A stretch of DNA of 64,000 bases from assembly GCA_943372645.1 (NCBI GenBank), contig CALRZN010000001.1:372001-436000 (forward strand), given 5' to 3'. The number at the start of each line of letters is the position of its first letter. Position 1 is the stretch's first letter. The notes beneath the pieces are model-generated. The model was not told the DNA's origin. It made no database searches and saw nothing but the letters and a program-made list of their open reading frames with translations. Of the stretch, positions 8,991 to 16,747 are shown one piece after another. Origin of the DNA: VBWE01 sp943372645 (GTDB lineage: Bacteria > Bacteroidota > Bacteroidia > Palsa-965). The position numbers and the translations under genes were made by a program.

Positions 8991-10252
8991 AAAAAGGCAG
9001 CGATGAACTAGTCAAACATTTTCCGGCAACCTTAAAAGTGCTGAACAAGGCTATTGAACTCGGGCCTGATGCTGCATTTTTCCGGGTTGCATTCGAGCGT
9101 TATGACATCATGATCCGGCAATTCGAATCTGCTGCCGGTGTTGTATTCGAGCGGGCTGAACAATTCGGGGTGATGGATCGCATCGAATTTCAAAATCCGT
9201 TTTTTACAGTTATTGTAATTATCTCCCGGTTTCTCAAAAAAAACAAATCAAATCCGAAAGCGGATATCAGCCAGGAAGTAATACTCGTTTTTCGTTTTTT
9301 TATTACAATCGGCAAATTTGATGGCGACCTGTTTGCCATACTCATGAAACAGGATTTTGTGAAACAGCTTTTTCTGCGCGTCAACCAGGAAATGGAATTG
9401 CTATATCCGGATGATGCACTTACACAACTACAGACTGCCGCAAAAAATGTCATCGATCTGAAATCAGAAAACAATATTTTCAAGGAAGGGCTTTGCATTT
9501 TTTCGTTCCTTTCCGGTATTGTCAATACTGTTTTTAAAACCGGGCGTATAACCGATGTAACCCTGCAACTGGAAAGCAGGATGTTTTTTGCCATTACTAA
9601 AAATCCGGCCCGTAAATTACGAACATCCATCTGCGACATCGTAATTATGATTCAGGATGCAAAGGGTATCGCGAAGCGCCTGCGTGTCGAGGTAAAAGCC
9701 TGGCAGGGGAAGAATTTTATATTTAAAGGTGTGGTGCCGGATATAACCGACGATACGGTTGATGACCTGGTGCAGGCCTACCGCTATATTTTTGAATCGG
9801 TTTTTGTCGAAGCTGACATGACTACTCTTGCATATGTCATTCCGAAAAACACATCACCGGATGGCATTAAAGCCGAGAGCATCCGGAAAGTGCTGAATCA
9901 CATGATGAACGCGGATGCCGGTTACCTGCAAACGCTTTTCAACTTTAACGGCGGCCCCTTTCGCATCCGTCCTTCCGATGCTGGTGACACACTACGGCAT
10001 AAACTGGCCTACGATGCATTCCAGGCAGCGTCGGCAAATAACGACCTGAGCATTAAAAACATCATGAACGAGTGGGACAAACTGCTTGCCGCTGCCAAAG
10101 CGAACGGCGACAAAACCTGGGACAGTATTGAACCCTGGGCAGGCGGTAAAAAAGATCATGCGGCAATGGCAACAGCATTGCAGCAGCACCTTGACCCGCC
10201 GCACGACAGCATTGAACGTGGCATTATTGAAATTGACAACCCCTTCGAGTAG
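8987..10252 (+). CDS. Unknown protein with a possible PD-(D/E)XK-like site, gene 3 of the cassette
   Basis: The 421-residue product has no signal peptide or clear membrane helix. The N-terminal half is helical and rich in F, I and K. Residues 217-237 contain CDIVIMIQ, a short loop, then RLRVEVKAW, giving D217, E235 and K237. That spacing and the strand-loop-strand setting resemble the PD-(D/E)XK nuclease core. The match is by eye and the fold is unproven. The C-terminal 180 residues are acidic and helical, ending in PPHDSIERGIIEIDNPFE. The start overlaps the gene 2 stop as ATGA. If the site is real, the protein could be a nucleic-acid-cleaving component; otherwise its role is unknown. No recognisable immunity gene follows directly. 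Confidence 0.78.
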   Translation: MKKGSDELVKHFPATLKVLNKAIELGPDAAFFRVAFERYDIMIRQFESAAGVVFERAEQFGVMDRIEFQNPFFTVIVIISRFLKKNKSNPKADISQEVILVFRFFITIGKFDGDLFAILMKQDFVKQLFLRVNQEMELLYPDDALTQLQTAAKNVIDLKSENNIFKEGLCIFSFLSGIVNTVFKTGRITDVTLQLESRMFFAITKNPARKLRTSICDIVIMIQDAKGIAKRLRVEVKAWQGKNFIFKGVVPDITDDTVDDLVQAYRYIFESVFVEADMTTLAYVIPKNTSPDGIKAESIRKVLNHMMNADAGYLQTLFNFNGGPFRIRPSDAGDTLRHKLAYDAFQAASANNDLSIKNIMNEWDKLLAAAKANGDKTWDSIEPWAGGKKDHAAMATALQQHLDPPHDSIERGIIEIDNPFE

Positions 10253-10345
10253 GTTTTTCTCACGCTGCTGCATCACCTGCAATTTTATCTGTCACTTTTA
10301 TAAACCGTTCGCATTATACAGGAGCCAAACCACATCCGCTCCCGT

Positions 10346-12424
10346 ATGAAAACGCACCTCCGCCTCACTGTCCTGTTGCTGTCCGGTTTTTTATCCGCCA
10401 CTGCAGCACTTCCTGATACCATCTGTATTCCCTTCGCAAGCAAAAGCGCCACACTCAGTCCCGAAGGCGCTGCCCGCCTCGATTCGCTGTTCAGCAAACT
10501 TTATAATATTCCGCAGGCGTACACCATTTCCATCGGCGGCCATACCGACATTACTGGCAGCGATGAACAGAACAAACGCATGGGACTGAAACGGGCGGAA
10601 AGCACGGCTGCATGGTTCCGTAAAAATGGTTTTTCACCATCGGCAATTACCGTTTACAGCAAAAGCAGCAGTACGCCCATCGCCACCAATGAAACGGAAG
10701 AAGGCCGTACACTTAACCGCCGCTGCGAAATTGTGGTGGCATTGAAACCTGTGAACCTGCAGCAGGTGCTTGGTATAAAACCGGCGCAGGAAAAAATAAA
10801 AGTGGATAATGCCCGCGGCGGTGCTTTCACCATGGCCTCCGGAACAAAAATAAATGTGCCGGCGAATGCGTTTCGTGGGGCCGACGGAAAACCGGTGCGC
10901 GGTGAAGTGGAAATCAGTTACGAAGAGTACCGCGATCCCGCCGATTTTCTGCTGGCCGGTATCCCGATGAGTTTTGTGAAAGACGATGAATTCATGGCGT
11001 TTAACTCCGACGGCATGTTCACCATCCGCGCTTTTGCCGGTGGCAGCGAAGTGAAGCTGGCGCCGGATGCTGCCCTGAACGTGGAGCTGAAAAAAGTGCA
11101 GAACCTGCCCAACGCCGGCATTTACCGCTTCGATTCCATTCCGCAGGCGTGGAACGAATCAAATGCCCACGGGCAGAACATGTGGCAGATTAACAACGGG
11201 CATGGGTTATGTGGATTTGCAAACGGAAAAATGCAGTGCACGATGGATGCGGAACCCGGTTACGTTTTTGCAGTCCGTTTAGGCGCAGTGTGTATTGAAA
11301 AAGGAATAAACATTGACCTGAAAAAACCGGATATCGCGTTTGCAAAAGCGTTGCCCGATGAAAAACCTTCGACCTATTTCAAACTGCATAAACGGAATTC
11401 CAATAAACGATACACCGAGTTTGTCCTTGTGGAAGAAGGCCCGGGCAAAACGCTGGTGCCGCTGCTGCAGCAGGTACGGTTCCGCAACTACAAAAAAAAC
11501 AACAGCGGCCTGCAGCTGCCTGCTTTCAGCGAAACCTGGACCGACGTACAGCTGCGCAGTGTAAAAGAAAACACGGCCATGCTTACCCTTTTTTCAAACA
11601 GCGATACGGTGGATATACCAGTTACCATATTACTGAACGGAAATAATTCCCGGAAAAAAGCGGCTGCTTTTGCACCCCGTTTGAAATCGGACGTGGAAAA
11701 CAAACAGCTGATGGAACAGCAGCGCCTGCTGAACCTGGCCGAAGAAAAAAACCTGAATCCCGATCGTTGCCACGATTCGCTGTTTTGTTTTTATCAACTG
11801 GCCAAACAGTGGATGAAGGTGGGCGAAGACACCCTTCCGTTTAAAGCGTGGATTGATTATTTCAATAATCATCACGACGAACTGCGCGAACGTTATGTAA
11901 ACCGCTACCGCGCGCCAGGCAACCAGCTGTATCTTACTTACCAGGAAAACATCCGCCGGAAGCAGATGGCCCAGGTGGCGGGCATGCTGGGAATTTACGG
12001 ATCGGAAATCAGCGACTCGTCATTTTCTTCGGTGTTCCGCAATATAAACGTAAACAGCATGGGCGTATGGAACTGTGACCAGGTGGATCGCCTTGCCGAA
12101 AAAGCGTATGTAAAAGCCAATTATGTGGATGAACAGAACCGGAAACTGCACATCACTACACTGTGGGTGATTGACAGCCGGCTGAATGGTGTACTCACCT
12201 ACTCGGGCCAGGGCGAAAAACTTACGCCCTATCATTTTCCGTACAGCACCATTTCCAGGAATTCACTGCTTGCGATTGACGACCGGATGAACATTTACAC
12301 CTGTTCTGCTGCCGATTTTAATGCGATGAGTTCGAAGCAGCCCGAACGCTATACATTTCACCTGACACTCACCGGCAAACCACGCAACAAGGCTGACTTC
12401 AACGGAATGCTCAGCAGCCGCTGA
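10346..12424 (+). CDS. OmpA-domain cell-envelope protein with a long unknown C-terminal region
   Basis: The 692-residue product opens with a signal peptide (MKTHLRLTVLLLSGFLSATA). An OmpA-like peptidoglycan-binding domain follows directly at about residues 25-130, with the hallmark GHTDITGSDEQNKRMGLKRAE and the closing NRRCEIVV. In most family members this domain is C-terminal. The remaining 560 residues have no recognised fold; one part (about 155-260, GTKINVPANAFRGADGKPV) resembles beta-rich carbohydrate-binding-like modules common in Bacteroidota envelope proteins. The likely place is the periplasm, tethered to peptidoglycan. It is followed 32 nt later by the QueG-like gene and may be co-transcribed with it. 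Confidence 0.82.
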   Translation: MKTHLRLTVLLLSGFLSATAALPDTICIPFASKSATLSPEGAARLDSLFSKLYNIPQAYTISIGGHTDITGSDEQNKRMGLKRAESTAAWFRKNGFSPSAITVYSKSSSTPIATNETEEGRTLNRRCEIVVALKPVNLQQVLGIKPAQEKIKVDNARGGAFTMASGTKINVPANAFRGADGKPVRGEVEISYEEYRDPADFLLAGIPMSFVKDDEFMAFNSDGMFTIRAFAGGSEVKLAPDAALNVELKKVQNLPNAGIYRFDSIPQAWNESNAHGQNMWQINNGHGLCGFANGKMQCTMDAEPGYVFAVRLGAVCIEKGINIDLKKPDIAFAKALPDEKPSTYFKLHKRNSNKRYTEFVLVEEGPGKTLVPLLQQVRFRNYKKNNSGLQLPAFSETWTDVQLRSVKENTAMLTLFSNSDTVDIPVTILLNGNNSRKKAAAFAPRLKSDVENKQLMEQQRLLNLAEEKNLNPDRCHDSLFCFYQLAKQWMKVGEDTLPFKAWIDYFNNHHDELRERYVNRYRAPGNQLYLTYQENIRRKQMAQVAGMLGIYGSEISDSSFSSVFRNINVNSMGVWNCDQVDRLAEKAYVKANYVDEQNRKLHITTLWVIDSRLNGVLTYSGQGEKLTPYHFPYSTISRNSLLAIDDRMNIYTCSAADFNAMSSKQPERYTFHLTLTGKPRNKADFNGMLSSR

Positions 12425-12456
12425 TTTATGCCCGTGATGCAGTATCTTGCATACCG

Positions 12457-13392
12457 ATGGCATCACCTCCTCCGTTTCAATGGGATCAATGGTACGCTGC
12501 CGTGGGCGGGCGCAGCATCAGCATTGCGGAAGTGGATGCGCTGCTCAAAGAAATTTACGAAGGGCAGTATCCGCGTTTCGATGGGCCGGTGGCGGAAACG
12601 GTACGTCCGTTTGCATCGCCGGAAGAAGCTGCAGCAATCATCAAAGCCAAAGCACTTGAATTCGGCGCCGACATGGTGGGCATCTGCGCCATTGAACCGT
12701 CGGATATTTATCGCGGCAAAACTGTTACTGAAAAATTTGCGGTTGCGGTTGGGCAGCGCATGCTGTGGCGCAAATTCCAGGTGGTGCCATCACAGGAATC
12801 GGCCATTGAATGTGTGCGTGTTTATCATGCGCTGGGCGAAAGTATCATTAAACTGGCGGAATGGATCCGTTCGCAGGGCTATACCTGCCGCATTGAACAT
12901 CCGATCGGGGACAGCGACCTGCTGCATATTCCCATCGGGCTGAAGGCGGGTTTCGGGGAGCTGGGGCGGCACGGTTCCATTATTCATCCGAAACACGGGC
13001 CGCTGTTTCGCATGGGCAGTGTGGTAACCGATATTCCCATGGCAACGGATCACCCCGTGGATGCGGGCATTGCGGCGTTCTGCGACAAATGCAAAGCCTG
13101 CCGCATTTATTGCCCGGCGAAAGCGGTTCCCGATAACCGAAGCCCGGAAGCGGGCAAAGACCACCTCGGTAACGACCGCTATGTGGTGGATACAGGCAAA
13201 TGTTTCCCCTATTTTGCAAAGCACAATTACTGCTCCATCTGCCTGCCGGTGTGTGTCTACAACCACAAGGAATGGGCGCGCGATTTTGAGGGGCACGAAA
13301 CCAGGCTGTTTCCGCAGGTTATAATGGAAGAACCGCCGCCCCGGGCCGAAATTCCTGAAAACGACCGGCACGATTTTCCCAAACTCCTGTAA
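12457..13392 (+). CDS. QueG/reductive-dehalogenase-like double 4Fe-4S protein
   Basis: The 311-residue protein carries two ferredoxin-type cysteine sets: C209, C212, C215 and C219 in CDKCKACRIYCP, and C249, C259, C262 and C266 in a spread second set (NYCSICLPVC). This arrangement is shared by epoxyqueuosine reductase QueG and the iron-sulfur part of reductive dehalogenases, which are cobalamin-dependent. Upstream, GLKAGFGELGRHGSIIHPKHGP matches the cobalamin/substrate-binding part of this superfamily (GAFGELGR.G..I.P.YG). No twin-arginine signal is present, so the protein is cytoplasmic. It lacks the HEAT-like tail of QueG, so I do not assign queG; an orphan reductase of unknown substrate is the safest call. 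Start ATG at 12457 gives MASPPPFQW. Confidence 0.75.
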   Translation: MASPPPFQWDQWYAAVGGRSISIAEVDALLKEIYEGQYPRFDGPVAETVRPFASPEEAAAIIKAKALEFGADMVGICAIEPSDIYRGKTVTEKFAVAVGQRMLWRKFQVVPSQESAIECVRVYHALGESIIKLAEWIRSQGYTCRIEHPIGDSDLLHIPIGLKAGFGELGRHGSIIHPKHGPLFRMGSVVTDIPMATDHPVDAGIAAFCDKCKACRIYCPAKAVPDNRSPEAGKDHLGNDRYVVDTGKCFPYFAKHNYCSICLPVCVYNHKEWARDFEGHETRLFPQVIMEEPPPRAEIPENDRHDFPKLL

Positions 13393-13486
13393 AGTCGGTT
13401 CATACTCCGATAAATATCCCGTTTCGGGGAACAATCATTTGGATTAACCGAATAGGTTGCGATATTTGACAGCTTACATCCTTTGC

Positions 13487-14089
13487 ATGAATTACGAAGC
13501 AGCGGCAGCATATGCGCTCGGACGGCTCCGGAAGGAACTACCGGAAAATTATTACTACCACGCCGTCAACCATACGATTGATGTGCTTCAGGCCATTGAG
13601 TACCTCGGCAAGGGCGAACAGGTTTCGGAAGCGGATTTTGTGCTGCTCCGCACCGCTGCTGCATTTCACGACATCGGTTTTGTTGAAATATACGCCAACC
13701 ACGAACCGGCCGGTGCACGTATTGCTGCGGAAGTGCTGCCCGGGTTTGGATACACCGAAGCAGATATAAAAACCATACAGCAACTGATTAATGTTACCGC
13801 CCTGCCCAGCCAGCCCACTACCCTGCTGGAAATGATTATCCGCGATGCAGATCTCGACTACCTCGGGCGCGAAGATTACCTGCTGATTTCGCACCAGCTG
13901 AAATTAGAATGGCACAAACGCGGCATGGTTAAAACGATGCGGGAATGGTATGAACTGCAATACCAGTTTATGGAACAGCATACCTTTTACACCGAAACCG
14001 CCCGCACCCACCGCAATGCCGGCAAAGAATTGTACCTCGAACAGCTGCAGAACCTGCTCGGATTAGACGGCGTTACAAAAAACCCTTAA
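13487..14089 (+). CDS. HD-domain metal-dependent phosphohydrolase
   Basis: The 200-residue protein (start MNYEAAAAYALGRL at 13487; an alternative start ten codons upstream adds an unlikely hydrophobic tail) contains the HD signature: H25/H29 in YYHAVNHTIDV, the H61-D62 pair in AAAFHDIGF, and D120/D122 in IIRDADLDYLG. HD hydrolases cleave phosphate esters of nucleotides or other small molecules. The substrate cannot be read from sequence. The protein is cytoplasmic. The gene lies alone between the QueG-like gene and the USP gene, each with its own spacer. Confidence 0.85.
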   Translation: MNYEAAAAYALGRLRKELPENYYYHAVNHTIDVLQAIEYLGKGEQVSEADFVLLRTAAAFHDIGFVEIYANHEPAGARIAAEVLPGFGYTEADIKTIQQLINVTALPSQPTTLLEMIIRDADLDYLGREDYLLISHQLKLEWHKRGMVKTMREWYELQYQFMEQHTFYTETARTHRNAGKELYLEQLQNLLGLDGVTKNP

Positions 14090-14165
14090 ATTAGAGCCTG
14101 AATCAGAAACAGGCAATAATTGAACGGACGGCTTTGCCGTTAAAACTTGAACCATTCATTCCCGT

Positions 14166-15002
14166 ATGGAAACCAGTACAGAACACATTTTAGTACCCAC
14201 CGATTTCAGTAAAGTGGGCGACTGCGCCCTGCAGCACGCCATCAGCCTGGCAGGCATTACAGGCGCCGAAGTATCGCTGCTGCACATCGTGGCAAACGAA
14301 AAAGACAAGGCCGGTGCAGAAGAAAAACTCAACGCCGTAATTGCTGCACAGCAGGCGTCGGGCATCACCATTCACCCGGTGATTAAAACCGGCAATATTT
14401 TTGACGACATCGGCGGCGTGGCCGATACACTGGGCGCAACCCTGATTGTGATGGGCACCCACGGCGTAAAAGGCATGCAGCATGTTACGGGCAGTTATGC
14501 GGTGAAAGTAATCACCAACTCGTCGGCCCCGTACATCGTGGTGCAGCAACGCCCGCCCCGCAAAGAAATCCGCACCATCCTGTTCCCGGTTGACATGGCC
14601 AAAGAAAATAAACAGTCGCTGGCCATGACCATTAAAATGGCCCAGACCTACAAGGCCAGTGTGAACCTGTATGTGATGCACGAAGAAGATACCTTCCTGA
14701 AAAATTCCATCAAACGGAACGCCGAATATGCGCTGCAGGCCTTCAAGAAAAACGAGGTGAACTGCATCATTGAACATGCCACCGAAAAGAAAAATTTCGT
14801 GAAGCAGTTTTTGAAACATGCCGGTACTATTGATGCCGATATGATCGTGGTCATCAATACCCAGGAACGCGGCGTGCACGAACTGCTGAGCGGCACCAGC
14901 GAGCGTGAAGTAATTACCAACGAAAACGAAATCCCGGTAATGATCATCAATCCGATGCACATTAAAAATGCACGCATCGAGACCATCGTGGCCGGTTTCT
15001 GA
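14166..15002 (+). CDS. Tandem universal stress protein
   Basis: The 278-residue protein holds two USP domains. Domain 1 (about 5-150) begins ILVPTDFSKVGDCALQHAI and ends with an ATP-binding loop of the G-x2-G-x9-G-S form (GTHGVKGMQHVTGSYAVKVI). Domain 2 (about 155-278) begins TILFPVDMAKENKQSLAMT; its matching loop is degraded, so it is probably not an ATP binder. Family knowledge: USPs accumulate under starvation, redox or respiratory stress and support survival. It is followed by a strong terminator and then by a second, longer USP gene in the same direction. Confidence 0.92.
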   Translation: METSTEHILVPTDFSKVGDCALQHAISLAGITGAEVSLLHIVANEKDKAGAEEKLNAVIAAQQASGITIHPVIKTGNIFDDIGGVADTLGATLIVMGTHGVKGMQHVTGSYAVKVITNSSAPYIVVQQRPPRKEIRTILFPVDMAKENKQSLAMTIKMAQTYKASVNLYVMHEEDTFLKNSIKRNAEYALQAFKKNEVNCIIEHATEKKNFVKQFLKHAGTIDADMIVVINTQERGVHELLSGTSEREVITNENEIPVMIINPMHIKNARIETIVAGF

Positions 15003-15016
15003 AGAAATAACAACTT

Positions 15017-15056
15017 AAAAAAACCGGTTCACCCGTTTCTGTGAACCGGTTTTTTT
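15017..15056 (+). terminator. Strong intrinsic terminator after the tandem USP gene
   Basis: A 16-nt arm (15017-15032, ending CCGGTTCAC) pairs perfectly with 15041-15056 (GTGAACCGG and a T-run) around an 8-nt loop. The A-run before the stem would let it work on the other strand too. Confidence 0.92.
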
Positions 15057-15068
15057 ATGATTTGCCGA

Positions 15069-15076
15069 TACATTTG
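15069..15076 (+). promoter_or_regulatory. Putative -7 box and repeat-bearing leader of the RIC-USP gene
   Basis: TACATTTG fits TAnnTTTG and would start a leader of about 100 nt. The leader has two direct copies of AAACAGTCATTA (15132-15143 and 15171-15182, the second overlapping the start codon) and a short hairpin GTGCA/TGCAC between them. A regulator site or translational control is possible. No clear -33 box is seen. Confidence 0.4.
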
Positions 15077-15181
15077 CAGTATCTGTCCACGAACATAAAT
15101 CATTTCCTGTTTTTTGCGTTAATTGCATAGCAAACAGTCATTAAGTGCAATAAAAAACTGCACCCATTAAAAACAGTCATT

Positions 15182-16573
15182 ATGGATCAGCCCGTTAATA
15201 CCTCCGCCCCTGTGAACGACCCGGAAGCCCTCTGCGGTTATATTGCAAGCCATCACCACGAACTGCTGCAGGCTATTTTTCCTGAAATTACAATTCATGC
15301 GCGTGTGGCCGGCAAAGTAGATGTGGGATACATCAGCGGCATTGCATCGCTTGAATCGGTAACGCTGGAACTTGTTGCCACGGTGAAACAGTACCTGCTT
15401 TTTGAAAAACACATGCTGCTGCCGTTCCTGTGTAACAAGGTGAAATTCCCCGAAAACGAGATCAGCCGTATCGGCAACCCGGAACTGGGCCACTTTATGA
15501 AAAACACGGTTGCGCGTCACAAAGCGATGCTCAACCGGCTTGATCAGCTGAAAAGCCTCACCTCCGGATACACCTCGCCGCTGAATGCATCGCCATCGGC
15601 CAAGCACCTGTTCCAGGGTTTGGGTGAAATGGACAATACACTGCGCGATATGATACGCATCGAAAGCACGGTTTTGTTTCCGAAAGCCGGTCTCGTTGAT
15701 TTTGAACAAACAGCAATTACTGCCCGCACATCATCCACACCTCCCGCCATGTCTCCCATTCTCGTTTGTACTGATTTTTCTGAAGGCAGCAACAATGCCG
15801 TGCGTTATGCGGCCGAAATGGCCAATGCATTTCAGACTGCGCTCATTATTTTTCATGCAAGTCACTCGTCGGTAGCCGCAACGGATGCAGACGGTGTATT
15901 GCCTGCCGATGAAAAAGCACGCCGTACCGAAGCGCTCCGCCGCCTGGAGGAAACGGCACGCGTTATTAAAGAACAAACCGGCATTGATGCTGAAACATCA
16001 TGCAGCGCTGGCCTTCCCGTAGATGAAATTATCCGCGCTGCACATGTGCTGAAAGCAGGCACAATTGTAACCGGTGCACGCGAAACTGCTGCCGGAAGCG
16101 GCATTGTGGGCGGACTGGTTTATGACCTGATGCATACGTCCGATATACCGGTGCTGGCTGTTCCCATGGGATGCACATTTGTTCCGCTGAAACGGATTGT
16201 GCTTGCAAGCGATCTGCGCAAAGGCGAAACGTTTGATGACAACCTGCTGCGCAAAGTAATCAACCGCTTCAACGGGGAACTGTTTCTTGTAAGTGTGATG
16301 GCACCGGGCGAAAAACCGGGCGTGGACAAAGCCATTGCGAGCTTTGAACTGGAACACCGCTATTCCGATATTTCGAAACAGATTGAACTGGCCGAAGGCG
16401 AAAACTTAGTGGACAGCCTCAACGATTTTGCATTCGAAAAAAATGCGGACCTGATTGTGATGATTCCGCACAAACACAATTTCCTGAAACGGATGATGCG
16501 TAATACACAAACGCAGAAAGTGCTGAAAGGCACCCACCGCCCGCTGCTTACACTCATCGCCAGCGAACGGTAA
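15182..16573 (+). CDS. RIC/YtfE-like (hemerythrin-type) domain fused to two universal stress domains
   Basis: The 463-residue protein is a fusion. Residues about 18-170 follow the layout of the di-iron RIC proteins (YtfE/ScdA, repair of iron centres): an N-terminal HHHELL, an LLP-like end of helix 2, RH at 112-113, the LTSGYTSPLNASPSAKHL segment equivalent to LT..Y.PP..AC.T...L, and ESTVLFPKA equivalent to ENNILFPKA. Of the expected ligands, a histidine near 24-26, E75, H113 and E161 are kept, but the other two histidine positions read Y71 and M157. Residues about 186-333 and 340-463 are USP domains (PILVCTDFSEGSNNAVRYA; RIVLASDLRKGETFDDNLL). The context next to another USP gene suggests a stress or nitrosative-stress role. 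Iron binding is uncertain because of the lost ligands. Confidence 0.82.
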   Translation: MDQPVNTSAPVNDPEALCGYIASHHHELLQAIFPEITIHARVAGKVDVGYISGIASLESVTLELVATVKQYLLFEKHMLLPFLCNKVKFPENEISRIGNPELGHFMKNTVARHKAMLNRLDQLKSLTSGYTSPLNASPSAKHLFQGLGEMDNTLRDMIRIESTVLFPKAGLVDFEQTAITARTSSTPPAMSPILVCTDFSEGSNNAVRYAAEMANAFQTALIIFHASHSSVAATDADGVLPADEKARRTEALRRLEETARVIKEQTGIDAETSCSAGLPVDEIIRAAHVLKAGTIVTGARETAAGSGIVGGLVYDLMHTSDIPVLAVPMGCTFVPLKRIVLASDLRKGETFDDNLLRKVINRFNGELFLVSVMAPGEKPGVDKAIASFELEHRYSDISKQIELAEGENLVDSLNDFAFEKNADLIVMIPHKHNFLKRMMRNTQTQKVLKGTHRPLLTLIASER

Positions 16574-16747
16574 ACGTTTCCTGCCGGTAATGAACCGGGA
16601 ATATGCAGCAGATTTACTGGAGGATTGTCCCTTTTCCGGTTCATTTCTTCCGTTTGCCGATTATCGGGCGTGAGGCTGTCACTTTTAAAATTTATCTTCG
16701 TTTCTTTAGGTAGGCATTCCTGCAGATGCCTGTTAAAACATTCAATC

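Noticed and set aside
5515..10252. Contractile injection system or prophage remnant
   Set aside because: No sheath, tube, baseplate, portal or integrase gene lies within the cassette or its flanks.
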